DNA of 64,000 nucleotides from the NCBI GenBank assembly GCA_035578175.1, contig JAQMRL010000010.1, positions 29,503,784 to 29,567,783 of the forward strand, read 5' to 3'. The DNA is from Catonia carolina. Its lineage: Eukaryota > Arthropoda > Insecta > Hemiptera > Achilidae. Numbering within the stretch: the stretch's first letter is position 1; each line of letters begins with the position of its first letter. Shown piece after piece: positions 21,813 through 33,644 of this stretch. The notes beneath the pieces are model-generated. The model ran no database searches. It saw only the letters and a list, made by a program, of their open reading frames with translations, and was not told the DNA's origin. Made by a program: the position numbers and the translations under genes.

Positions 21813-24800
21813 TGTTACAATGGTAACTACAAATTCTTGTAATACGCGGTATGAACAAATCGGTTACTACTTTAAACAGCTTTTTGACATTATAATCAGA
21901 AGTTAGATGTGGAAGAGAGATGGTATAGATACTGAAGTCACGAGATTGCCTTTTGCATATGGATGGGCTGTGAGGAGGGAAGTGAAAACACGACAGTGCT
22001 GCCAACCTCAACAGTCAGACACTACTCATACATTTCACTTCCGTGCAGTTTCTACAAACATTTTGTAAGCTGTGGTTTATTCCAAGAAAACGTTTTCTTC
22101 ATAAACCTTGTAAGAAATAAATGCGACCTGTAATATTGCCTATAGCTGAATTACATGACTAGAAATGTTTGATTTACTGTAATTTTACCAACGACCTTAT
22201 TTCGTTGGAACAAAGTTTTATACGAATAAATCGCCTTCTTTACTATCGCTGTCACCGGAGTCTTCACTATCAGTTTCTCTATTGTCACCTAACAGTTTTC
22301 TTTTTTTTACCTGGTGTCAGAAAAACTGTTGAAGAATAGCTTCTTTACGTCTTTAATTACCTTCTTTATTTTCCGAATTGTGGAAAGAGAAAAATCACAG
22401 TAGTTAGCCACTCGCTCATGGCTTTTGTTAAGAGGCAGGGAAAGGCATTTTTGTTTATCTTCAACTTCACAGCAATATTACAGTTTATATTAGATTTAGT
22501 TCAGCACTGTGAATAGTCTGCCCACGTTTTCAAGAAATAACATTTCTGTTTACGGTAACAAAACAGTTATATTAGTACAGTTAACCTACAAAAGGTTCCG
22601 CATATACTGTATATGCTCTGGGTATAGTATAAGTTGTGTTTGTTGTACTAAAATTAAAGCAGTCGCGCATGCGCACTGATGCTTTTCCCCCTTTACCCCT
22701 CGTCGCAAACAAGTGAAAACTCGTGATTTAAGTAACTATATTCCTGAACACATGGTCAGTGCTATTAAACATTATCATTTTCATATTGTCATCAAAATGT
22801 TAAATGGAATTCCAAATAAGATAATTAATTACTTTTAATTTCTAACAGATGATTTGAATTCGCTTGAATTTCTCCCATTGAAATATACATCGTAAAATTT
22901 AAATAGATCTTTCGGATTCTCAATCTAGAATCAAAATTAGCTAATTTCAAACAAGCTTAGACCAAAGTGTCCAGTTCGAAAATACAGAACAAGATCATGA
23001 GAAATTACTTTATGGAGTAGCATGCGAGACAGAAATATCTTGAGAGGCGTAGCTATTGGATAATTTTTACAGAACATCATAAACTTTAAAACGGAATTAA
23101 ATAAATAGCTCTTTCGAGGGAAAATCAAAGCCTCTAGAGTCTGTCTACGCTAAGAGTATTCCGGCTTTGGCAACCAGCAGTACAAGTGGGCATGCCTATT
23201 AATTAAAAATACGCACAGCATGATCAAAAACAAAATTCCACTCAACACTAATTATACACTCTAAGCTTAATATAATAAAAACACGTTCAATTCATTTGTT
23301 AGAAAATGTATTATAAATCGAACATTAGTTTACTATTAATAACAAAAATTTTACTATTGTTACTCATACATTGTTATTTTTCGTTCCATTATTTACTATT
23401 ATTACATTATTACTTATGATTAGTAGGTCTTTATTATAGACTCAGTTTTATTTTATTTTTGGTCACAAGTCATATAAGATTGCGCTTGAATTATAACAGG
23501 GAGAGTAAACAATTCCAGTGATTCGTTGTTTATCATTTCAGATTGTTTATTTCACATCATTAAAATAATTAATGTCTGTGACTAGTTTAATACAACTGTT
23601 TGAGCTTGCCTGTATTTAACTCATTTTTAGTTTCATCAGTTAGCTTTTGGAATTGTATCGGTTCGTTTCGATTTTCTTCGTAGACTGAAGTTTAAAAGTT
23701 TTGTAAGCTGTGTTTTGTTAACATGCGTGATAGTGAATGTGTTGAGTTTTTGAAAGATAAAAGCGGTAAACATATAAAAAAGAAAAATATTTTTTTGTTA
23801 AATGTAATGGTTAAAGTAATTAATTAAGGAGTCTTTATGAAACTACAATAATTACAAGTAATCAGAACGGTATAGTTGAAAAGGCTTAAAGGTTAATGTT
23901 TATTTTAGCTGGATGTAGATATTTTTGTGATGGAACGTATTGCAAGATAATTGTCAGGGGAGAGGTAGATACGCGCCAACTAGTGTAAAACATTCGTTTA
24001 CAACCTATAGGTGCTTGCCTCATGCGGAGTACTCTTACAGTAGATGAACTAAATAATATATGAAGTAATGGGTAACATGATTTGATTCCCGCGATTGGGT
24101 AAGCATGAAATATAATTGTGAGGCGGCCCAGGAAATCATGCCACATGTCTCAAAAATGCATTTTTGTTTTATTGCCTCATCTAAAAGAAAATTTAATTCT
24201 GAACATTTAAAAAAAAATTAGCCTTCTAGGCTGAAAATAAATTTTTTTATGATTTTTTGAATGTATGGTTTTAGTTTATACTAATTTTTGGAAAACAGCC
24301 TGTAAAGTTTGAGAAGATCTTTAAAAGTCAAAGAAAAGTATCACTTGAAATATAATTGAATGAAATACTTTGCTTTTCTATTATGAAATAACTATCATTT
24401 ATTTTGTATAAGAAGTTATAATTATGATAGTTTTCTAAGATAATCTAGCTTAATTACTTAACATTAAAAAAATACGGTTTGGTCCAAACGACTGTCAAAT
24501 TATAGCCTACTTTATTTACATTACAATAAAATTTATCCTGCAGAGAACTAGACTGTTGAAATACCAAATAAACTATACTTCTACAATAAAAATATTTCAC
24601 GTAAATTAAATATTAAAAAAATAGGTACAAAAAATCAACAACATTCTGCACCTTCGTTGGATAATTGAAGTTGACGCATACCTAGAAAGGAATATAAGAG
24701 TAGCCCTAATCTAACTACTACTTTATAAACTAGGAACAATAAAAGAATAATAAAATCACATTATTAATAATAAAAATACAATGTTTATGTTTATTCTTAG

Positions 24801-24999
24801 CCATATTAGCAATTATAATTTTACGCGTAAACGAATAGCATCCGTAAGCATCCGTAAACAAACAGCAAACAAGTCAACTGATGAATAACATGCCCACTGC
24901 TACTGTTACAAAGACGTTTTTACATATTATTTTTATTTGTCATATAATAATTATTAATGATTATTTTAAATAACATCTAACATAATTTTTAATTTTCAG
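21813..24999. other. Intron DNA; one possible HTH transposase remnant
   Basis: On the minus strand, around 22440-22310, the sequence LPLNKSHERVANYCDFSLST followed by IRKIKKVIKD looks like an N-terminal helix-turn-helix of a Tc1/IS630-type transposase, but without a continuing frame. The rest is AT-rich and unassigned. Confidence 0.35.
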
Positions 25000-25106
25000 G
25001 GTTGTGTCAAAAATTATTAGAACTAATGAATGAGTATAAAGGAATTTGTCGTTTTTGGATGGGTCCTTTTTTATGGGTGAATTTATCAACACCAAATTAT
25101 TTGGAG
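25000..25106 (+). CDS. CYP4: Cytochrome P450 (CYP4 clan), exon 3 of the reading (helix A to beta-1 region)
   Basis: The exon follows AATTTTCAG and precedes GTAAGT. It completes the split Gly codon of the previous exon and ends in phase 0. The peptide LCQKLLELMNEYKGICRFWM, then GPFLWVNLSTPNYLE, corresponds to helix A and the first beta strands of CYP4 proteins, where a W..GP....L..P...E pattern is usual. It is separated by 14.1 kb from the upstream exon. Confidence 0.92.
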
Positions 25107-25373
25107 GTAAGTGATAATTAATTTTCATTAATTATTAAGTGTGCACACACACTTCTTCATGTACCGTGTCCTTTCAAAATGTCGATAACCTAAATTAAAT
25201 TTAATAAATTTTATTAAAATCTGGATTGGAGACAATATTGTAATGGACTTTACTTAACACATTCAGCGCTACGTTCTCGCCTAGCGAGTAATGGGTAGGT
25301 GTAACCGCCAGGCTGCCGTCTCACCCAGCGCGTTCTGTTAAGTTAATATTTTTAACTACTTAATTCTAGAGGG

Positions 25374-25400
25374 ACCCAAAAAACATGTTTTTAGCGATTG

Positions 25401-25455
<55 letters not shown>

Positions 25456-26242
25456 CAGAATATCTCAAGAACGGAACATCGTACGAACTTGAAACTTGAA
25501 ACTTAAGTTACATATCACTACCGGACCCGACACGAACATTTTCATCAAAATCGGTCAACCGGAAGTAGTAGTTTATTCGTATAATTTTTCACTTTTTTGC
25601 GATTTTCTCAAAAACTAGTCCTACGATTTTTTTAAAAATCACCTGTTTTACTACATTTTTTATGCTCTACAATATAGGGTAGGCGCCGTGTTTGCTGAAA
25701 TTCTGCGTGAGGCTGTTTTTACGTAAAAACATTTTCTTTTTAAGATTGCGGCTTTAATATGCATTTTAGCGCAAAACGTTATATAATAAAAGTTGTAGAG
25801 AATGTAAAATTCTACAACTTTTATTTCAAACATTTCTTTGTATAACGCTTAGTTTAGCGGTAATTTGCGATTTTCTGTTTTTTTTTCTCACGAAAACGTG
25901 AGAAAAATTGATTTTTTTAAGATTTCGGTCTTAGTATGCATTTTACGACAAAAGTGTATATAATTAAATTTATAGAAAATTAAAATATCTACAACTTTTG
26001 TTTAGAGCATTTTTCTCTACAGAGCCTAGTTTAGCGTGAAAGCGTGATTTTCCGATTTTTAAGCCAAACTGAGTTCGATTGTCATTTTGCGTCATTCACT
26101 CATGATTAAAATAAGGTTATGTTTTTGAGGTTAGTTTTTGTTTATTTCTAATATTTTATTAATAATGTTAGGTTTATTATTAATTATTTGCATTGGCAAG
26201 AGAAAGTTGTGTGAGTGTTTCACACCAGATTTTTAAAAATAT
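25374..26242 (+). repeat. Repeat M, 5'-truncated copy inside TTAA element A
   Basis: It starts at AGGGACCCAAAAAACATG, contains a (GT)n run at about 25401-25452, and ends at GGCAAGAGAAAGTTGTGTGA. It lacks the first 50-60 bp of the unit. Confidence 0.85.
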
Positions 26243-26272
26243 ATTATTTGTAGTTTAACGTTATATAATAAA

Positions 26273-27049
26273 CTAGCAACCCCCACTCGCTTCACTTCAC
26301 AGCATCTAATGTAGGCCTCATTGAATTATTTTAAAACCTCTCCACAGACAATATATTTTGTGGCGTTTTTGCCCTGTGGCAGCAAAATAAATTGTTTTTC
26401 TGCACTTCCAGCTCTAGAAAGTTTGACATAAGGTTGTCCATGAGTGAAGGAAGCACTCTTGTCTCAAATTGATGCCCAACGTTTTAAATGTTTGTCCCTG
26501 CGATTTAACAGAATTGAATAGAATGCATAGAAGAATACCGATGGAAAAGAAAGAGACAGTTGATATATGGCTGAGGTAAGAGACAGTAATACGTGGGTGC
26601 GGTATGCAGAATAATTGGAAATAAATGACTCATTCGCTACCTGTCGATTGAAAACAATGCAGTATTATGAAATGCAGTACGAAAACAAAAATTTTCAAAA
26701 TTTCCAAATTTTTAATGTTTTTGGAATCGAATGTTATTCTTCACGTTTTTCTATGAAATATAAAAGTTGAATCGTGCTTCTAGTTCAGAAAATACACCAT
26801 CCAGAGGACTTAGAAAAAATAAAAGTGCTATGCACCCGATAAACTAAAACATGCGACATCGTCACAGTTTAAGTTGCTTAGCTCACTTAATTAAAGTTAC
26901 TTAAAGTTGCAAAATAGCCTATATTGATCAGGAAGCTCTAAGCTTTGCAACAATGAAAGATTTTTTAAAATCAGTTCAGTAGTTTTTGAGATTACCTCAT
27001 ACAAACAAACAAACAGACGTTTCTTCTTTATTATAGGTATTAGTATAGA
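26273..27049 (-). mobile_element. Non-autonomous Helitron-like element, copy 2
   Basis: On the minus strand it runs from A|TCTATACTAATACCTATAAT to GAGTGGGGGTTGCTAG|T, a textbook-like TC...CTAG layout with insertion between A and T. It is very similar to 11393-12176. No ORF. Confidence 0.65.
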
Positions 27050-27324
27050 TTACGTAAACAGTAAATGGAAACATTCAGACAAGAAATACATTTATTATAA
27101 AATGTATGATTAAAATTAATCAATTCTCGGATGGTTTTGTACTTCACAATAGAAATATGCACAAATAGGTCGCAAATTAAAAAATTCTATAAAAAACGTG
27201 TAAGTAACATACAGTTGTAAATAAGCAAGCGGAGAACATGCCGCACGAGAAATCAGCCCGGTGGGAGAGATGCCTCATATTTGCTCAGCATTAAATGTGT
27301 TAAAACAGGCTTTTTTAAGGTATT

Positions 27325-28302
27325 TTTACTTTCTCTTGCCTATATGAATATATAGGAAGGAAAGTATTGTTTTCATGTCGATTTTTCGAAATCGAGTTTT
27401 CACCGGATCTATACGTTTTCAGACCCCCTGAATCCAAAAAACATGTTTTTAGCGATTGGTCTGTGTGTGTGTCTGTGTGTGTGTGTGTCTGTGTGTCTGT
27501 GTGTGTGTGTGTGTGTGTGAACAGAATATCTCAAGAACGGAACATCGTACGAACTTGAAACTTGAAACTTAAGTTACATACCACTACCGGACGCGACACG
27601 AACATTTTCATCAAAATCGGTCAACCGGAAGTAGTAGTTTATTCGTATAATTTTTCAGTTTTTTGCGATTTTCTCAAAAACTGGTCCTACGATTTTTTTT
27701 AAAATCGCCTATTTTACTCAATTTTTTATTCTCTACAAGATAGGGTAGGCGCCATGTCTGCTGAAATTCTCGGTGAGGCTGTTTTCACGTAAAAACGTTG
27801 TTTTTTTAAGATTACGGCTTTAATATAAATTTTAGCGCAAAAACTTATATAATAAAAGTTGTAGAGAATTTAAAAACCTACAACTTCTGTTTCAAACATT
27901 TTTTTGTATAACGCTTAGTTTAGCGGTAATTTGCGATTTTCTGTTTTTTTCTCACGAAAACGTGAGAAAAATCGATTTTTTCAACATTTCGGTCTTAGTA
28001 TGCATTTTACGACAAAAGTGTATATAATAAAAGTTATAGAAAATTAAAAGATCTACAACTTTTGTTTAGAGAATTTTTCTCTACAGAGCCTAGTTTAGCG
28101 TGAAAGTGTGATTTTCCGTTTTTTTTAAGCCAAATTGAGTTCGATTTTCATTTTGCGTCTTCCACTCATGATTAAAATAAGGTTATGTTTTTGAGGTTAG
28201 TTGTTGTTTATTTTTAATATTTTATTAATAATGTTAGGTTTATTATTAATTATTTGCATTGGCAAGATAAAGTTGTGTGAGTGTTTCACACCAGATTTTT
28301 TT
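27325..28302 (+). repeat. Repeat M, complete copy
   Basis: It runs from TTTACTTTCTCTTGCC to GTGTTTCACACCAGATTTTT with an internal GT-rich microsatellite at about 27462-27518. It immediately follows TTAA element A and is close in sequence to the copy inside it. Confidence 0.85.
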
Positions 28303-28751
28303 ATTCCAAACCAGTAAGGTAAAAGTAGCGAAATTCCTTAAGATATTTAAATATAAAATTCTGATTAATAAATAAACGGATTAGTATAAATTCCACTTGG
28401 TTACCTTAGATATATTTCAAGTTCGCTTTCATTAAACAAGGGTCAATAAATTTAAAATCAGACAGACTGATTAATAATTTAAATAAAATTTGAATAAAAA
28501 CTTGAATGACTCTCTTGAAGGCCGTTATTATAGTATGTCTTAAAAAATAAGGTTAGGATGACAAAATATTTTTCCTTGGCTTTGAACTTATCGAAAGGAC
28601 AGTTAGTTATGTCACTAATTTAAATGCATTAATTTTTTGTTAAGCTATAACCTAAGCGGTGTTAATATTAGCATGAGGATTTTTGCATAGCTAAAAAATT
28701 CACATTACTAAAAAATCCTTCTGCATTTTTTTATGTTTATTTTACCATCTT
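28303..28751. other. AT-rich intron DNA, nothing recognised
   Basis: Spacer between two repeat M copies. Confidence 0.5.
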
Positions 28752-28890
28752 TTCCCCTATATGAAATATAGGTAAAGAATAAGGGTAGTTATGTTTCTTG
28801 ACGATTTTTTGAAATCAAATTCATTTCTAGATTACCAATTAATACCACGTTTTTAGATCGCCTGAATCAAAAAAGCAGTTTTAACCGATT

Positions 28891-28942
<52 letters not shown>

Positions 28943-29446
28943 CAAAATAACTAAAAAATATAAAATCTCGTTGTACGAAACTTGGAACTTAAGTTTAGGT
29001 ATCATCAAAATCAATCAAACGAAAGTAGTAGTTATTCGTGCGTTTTTTACTTTTTACAATTTTCTCAAAAATGGCTCTTAAAATTTTCTCACCTTCTTTA
29101 CTACAATTTTTTTACTCTACAAAATGGGGTGAGCATCATGTCTGCTGAAATTTTAAGGCTGTGCTCTCGTGATATATATTTTTTTAAGATTACGGCATCA
29201 GTATTTTATTTTACGGCAAAAATATATTACCAAAGCTATAGAAAATTAAAATATCTACAAATTTTATTCCAATCATGTTTTCTATAGAGCTTATTTTAGC
29301 GTCAATTAGGGATTTTCCATATAATGCTCATCAAAATCAGTCCAACAGAGGTTAATTTTTATTTAGCGTCATCCGCTTATTATTAAAATTAGTTTTTCAT
29401 TATTAACATTGGCAAGGGAAAGCTGTGTGAGTGTCTACACCAGATT
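28752..29446 (+). repeat. Repeat M, diverged copy
   Basis: A shorter, older copy: a (GT)n run at 28893-28940, then the recognisable body and the GGCAAGGGAAAGCTGTGTGA end. Several internal blocks are lost. Confidence 0.75.
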
Positions 29447-29494
29447 TTTATGTCACCATTGAGGTTATTTATTCAAAATTCAAGAATTACGATA

Positions 29495-30086
29495 AACTTT
29501 ATAAACTTTTATTCCCGTGTGGGGATTTACCAGTTACCTCCATCGGGCGCGTCCCCGTTGGAATCGGTGGGGTGCTCACCGGCTCTGCAGCCAGCAGAGT
29601 TGGGGGGTAGTGGCGAAATAAAATAGTCACCGTGAAACAAAAACTGGACTGGTCCTCCAGGTTGGGGGTTGGGCGAGGGGCCAATAACTCCTCACCATAA
29701 AAAGCAGCATATTATGAAACCTCAAATTGAGCCTCGGAATCGGACTGCCAACCTCGGAAATCAAATTGGAAATGAACAAAAAATCAGATTAAGGAAACGG
29801 AAACACGTATTGACGGTGGCTACTTGGAATGTGAGAACAATGTTGCAGCCAGGAAAAATGATGGAAATAGCGAATGAAGTTATAAAGTTCAACATTGATT
29901 TAGTTGCATTACAGGAGGTGAGATGGATGGGAAGTGGACGAATAGATAAAAAAGACTTTACCTTGCTATATAGCGGACCCACAGTAATAACAGGACAATG
30001 TGGAACAGCATTCCTTATTAGAGCGAAATTAAGGAATAGTATTTTATTGTTTGAGCCAGTGAACGATAGAATATGCATGGTGAGAC
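29495..30086 (+). pseudogene. RTE-like non-LTR retrotransposon, 5' end with endonuclease domain, truncated
   Basis: A GC-richer leader (29515-29695) precedes a frame from 29669. The frame contains VLTVATWNVRTMLQPGKM (first endonuclease motif with catalytic Asn), VALQEVRWMGSGRI (catalytic Glu), LYSGP and VNDRICMVRL. This is the N-terminal half of an apurinic-type (APE) endonuclease, which nicks the target DNA for reverse transcription. The frame is cut at 30087 by TTAA element B; no reverse transcriptase follows. Confidence 0.85.
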
Positions 30087-30427
30087 TTAACACATTCAGT
30101 GCTAGAGACTCGCCTAGCGGGTTCTGTTTTGTTATCATTTTAAGTAATTCTGGAAGGATAGATATCAGTTTGTTGCTATTTTATATCTCTCAGAAAGGTT
30201 TTTCCTTTGTAACTGTGCACGTTGTTGTTAACGGGTTTTTAGGTTACAGTTGAAGCAGCCGTGAATGTAGTGTCTTTGCAGGTATCGATTCAAAATAGCT
30301 TACACTTTTAGATTTACTTTAAAAAAATATTATTTATAGTTTAATATATAAGAAATTACGCGTAAATTGTAACGATAAATGGAAAAATTCAAACGTGAAT
30401 ACATTTCTATAACAGGCGAAAATAAAC

Positions 30428-31053
<626 letters not shown>

Positions 31054-31241
31054 ATACATTAAACTGTTTATTTTTATGTTACTAGGTAACATAAATCTAT
31101 GTATAGGTCGCTAATAAAATAAATAAAAACTTAGGTAACATAAGTTGTAAGCTCTACGTGAAGCTAGCGGAGAACACGCTGCACGAGTAATCAGCCCAAA
31201 GAGACAGATACTTCATAATTGCTCAGCTTTGAATGTGTTAA

Positions 31242-31912
31242 AAATTCTTTTAAATCATTTTTATGATTCATCTAAAACACATGTTTTTCCTGCATAAATT
31301 TTTAACAGTAATAAAAGACAAATTAAATGAAAAATAATACAAGATTTAAAACTAGTTTGCCGAGATTAATACATTTTCTTTTTGTTATTTTGAACATTGT
31401 TGATAAGTTTTTTGTTATTCAAATATTTTATCGTAAGATTCAGTAATTTATTAAGCCAAAGTATTGACGTCATAGAAATTTTTTTCGAAGTCGATTTTAA
31501 AAGGCTACGATATTTTATTTGATTGGTATTGGAAGAACTCGTTTCGATCAGGTAAACCTTTTGAATATAGGCCTACCTGGTTCATTATTAAAAAAAAAAA
31601 ACAATTTCTCTGGCATGAAAAAAACAATTGGACACTTAATTCTAAATTGGTGTTTTATAACAGATATTAAATAATTGATTACTGCACAAGTTCATGGTAC
31701 GATAAACCGCATTAACTTTCTAGGTAATATTCAAGTAGCATTTCATCTTACTCACTTTAAGACCAATTTTGCTGCTGCAACAATCTACATAAAAGAGCGA
31801 ATATCATGCATCATAGATTATAATGCGCAGCATGATGGTTTCCTATGTCTAAAATTTAAAAAATATCTCATTGAATATTTTTGAAAATTGAATATACGAA
31901 TAAAAAAAAAAA
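31242..31912. other. AT-rich intron DNA, nothing recognised
   Basis: A 69-residue frame at 31675-31884 has no recognisable domain and is probably chance. Confidence 0.5.
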
Positions 31913-31985
31913 GTTAAACACTCACACGACTTTATCTTGCCAATGTAAATAATGAAAAATATCTAACCAATGTTTAAACATTAGT
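31913..31985 (-). repeat. Repeat M terminal fragment
   Basis: It contains ACACTCACACGACTTTATCTTGCCAATG-like sequence in under 75 bases, matching one end of repeat M only. Confidence 0.6.
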
Positions 31986-32007
31986 AAACGATGTAAAATG
32001 GAAAATG

Positions 32008-32092
32008 GCCGTCTCCCGTGGCGTAGTGGTTAGCGCGCTAGCCTACTAAGCGGAGGTCCCGGGTCTGATTCCCGGTGATAAACTTATCAATA
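32008..32092 (+). repeat. tRNA-derived SINE-B head
   Basis: It has GGCGTAGTGGTTAGCGCGCT and GGGTCTGATTCCCGG, the A- and B-box regions of SINE-B, followed at once by a SINE-C. The SINE-B body seen elsewhere is lacking. Confidence 0.7.
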
Positions 32093-32099
32093 AAGTTTT

Positions 32100-32432
32100 A
32101 TTTATTTTTTTAATCCCTAATGTGTGTACGTTGCAATCTGTTCAATTTAGAACAATAAGTATCCCCATGACCCAATGAGATGAGGATGATGTGTATGACG
32201 TGTAAACGAGGTGTAGTCTTGTACAGACTCAGGTTGACCATTCCTGAGAGGGTATGGTTAATTTAACCCCCACCATCAAATTACACTAGTAACCACTGTC
32301 TAGTATTAAAATCCGTATAAAAATAACTACCTTTACTAGGATTTGAACCAGGAACCTTCGTCTCCGAAAATCAGCTGTTAAACATCTGACTCATGTCGAC
32401 AACTTTGCCTCTAGACCAACCCGGTGGGTCAG
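32100..32432 (-). repeat. SINE-C, full length
   Basis: Minus orientation, ending at the head GACCAACCCGGTGGG. AGTTTTATTTA flanks it on both sides (about 32094 and 32433), the target-site duplication. Confidence 0.87.
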
Positions 32433-32609
32433 TTTTATTTAAAAAAGAAATATTAAGTTTTAAGAAAAAATTTATTGATAAGTTTATTGTTTAAAGTTTT
32501 CTTAAAAAAATGTTTATTAAGTTTTAAGAAAAAAGTTTATTGTTTGCAAGTTTGTCGTACAAACTTATATATTATATTTATTAAGTTTAGGTTATATTGG
32601 TCATTATTT

Positions 32610-32656
32610 GGATTGGCAAGAGAAAGTAGTGTGAGTGTTAATCACCAGATTTTTTA
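32610..32656 (+). repeat. Repeat M terminal fragment
   Basis: It holds ATTGGCAAGAGAAAGTAGTG and ACCAGATTTTT; only the end of the unit is present. Confidence 0.6.
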
Positions 32657-33248
32657 TTTTTTATGTAAAGTATAATAATAGGTAAAGTAAAAATTTCTAC
32701 CGTAAGATTCTGAAAACGTAATGTAATTAGTAAAGTATATAAATAAACAAATCCATAAAAATTTAACTCTAATAAAAATGAGCTTTGAATTGAAAGATAT
32801 GTTTTTATAATTAGATAGTAATAAATCTTCAGCCTATAATTAATAATTATTTTATATCCAACATACGACAGAAGCTCTTCCAAACATTTTTTAATTTTAA
32901 CTCAAGGTTATTTTTGAACTTTAAAAAATGAAATTAGATTAATTATTTTGCTCATCTTTTGAGTAAGTACATCCTTGAATGATTTTTTTTAATGATTTCC
33001 AAAAATAAATATAAGAGGATTGTTAAAGAAGGGTATTTAATAGTTCTTAGGTTAGTTTATTTGGTAATTTAATATTTTCCCATAGAAATTTAATCATTAT
33101 TTTCAATTATCAAGCCCATATAATCTTCAATTGCCTAAACTTTTTTTTAATAATTTGAAGGTTTTATTTTTGTACAAAAAAGTTTGTTTAACCATATTTT
33201 TATTTTTTTGTATCTTTACATGTTATGTTTTGTAATATTTTCTTGTAT
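32657..33248. other. AT-rich intron DNA, nothing recognised
   Basis: Spacer up to the BEL/Pao element. Confidence 0.5.
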
Positions 33249-33253
33249 GTAAA

Positions 33254-33490
33254 TGTCCATAAAGCCAGGTTACGAACATAAATTTAAATGGACTGTAAAT
33301 CCTAATTATTATTCTAGTTACCTGTACTGGCATGGAGCGAGGTAACTAGTAGACTGTGTACGTTCCGTACGCGTTCCAAAAGACAACTCTTCTTATCGGA
33401 AAGCCTGGTTCGTGTAGATACCGGTCAGCTGCAAGTAAGCGGCGGCACTAGTCGAATGCGAGGGAAGCCCGCGAGTTTAAAGTTCTAACA
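33254..33490 (-). repeat. BEL/Pao 3' LTR
   Basis: On the plus strand it begins TGTCCATAAAGCC and ends AAGTTCTAACA. It is identical to 38897-39133 except for one A/T difference near 33308. By element orientation this is the 3' LTR. Confidence 0.95.
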
Positions 33491-33644
33491 TAAACCCCCC
33501 ACCAAAACAACTGCAAGGGGTTTTCAGTTCACACACTAAATACATTTATATAAAAATAAAACAAAAACCTTCGAGGAAAGGAAAACTATGTACACAAAAA
33601 AAACTAAATAAAACAAAATTTCTTCTTAATGGCAAAAGAATGGT

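Larger units (their letters stand above)
25258..27299. mobile_element. TTAA-flanked (piggyBac-like) element A, invaded twice
   Basis: The ends CACATTCAGCGCTACG (left) and TTAATGCTGAGC read inward from AATGTG (right) sit directly against TTAA (25254-25257 and 27300-27303). The element at 30091-31237 has matching ends and matching subterminal DNA (GGAGAACAYGCYGCACGAG). Inside lie a repeat M copy and a Helitron-like copy. The element's own sequence is non-coding. TTAA targets point to piggyBac-like mobilisation. Confidence 0.72.

Noticed and set aside
22937..23128. 63-residue minus-strand frame and possible RT remnant on the plus strand
   Set aside because: No convincing motif in either strand.
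23886..24146. 86-residue minus-strand frame
   Set aside because: No domain, no repeat relative and no splice context; probably a chance ORF.
31675..31884. 69-residue plus-strand frame
   Set aside because: No recognisable domain; AT-rich intronic context.
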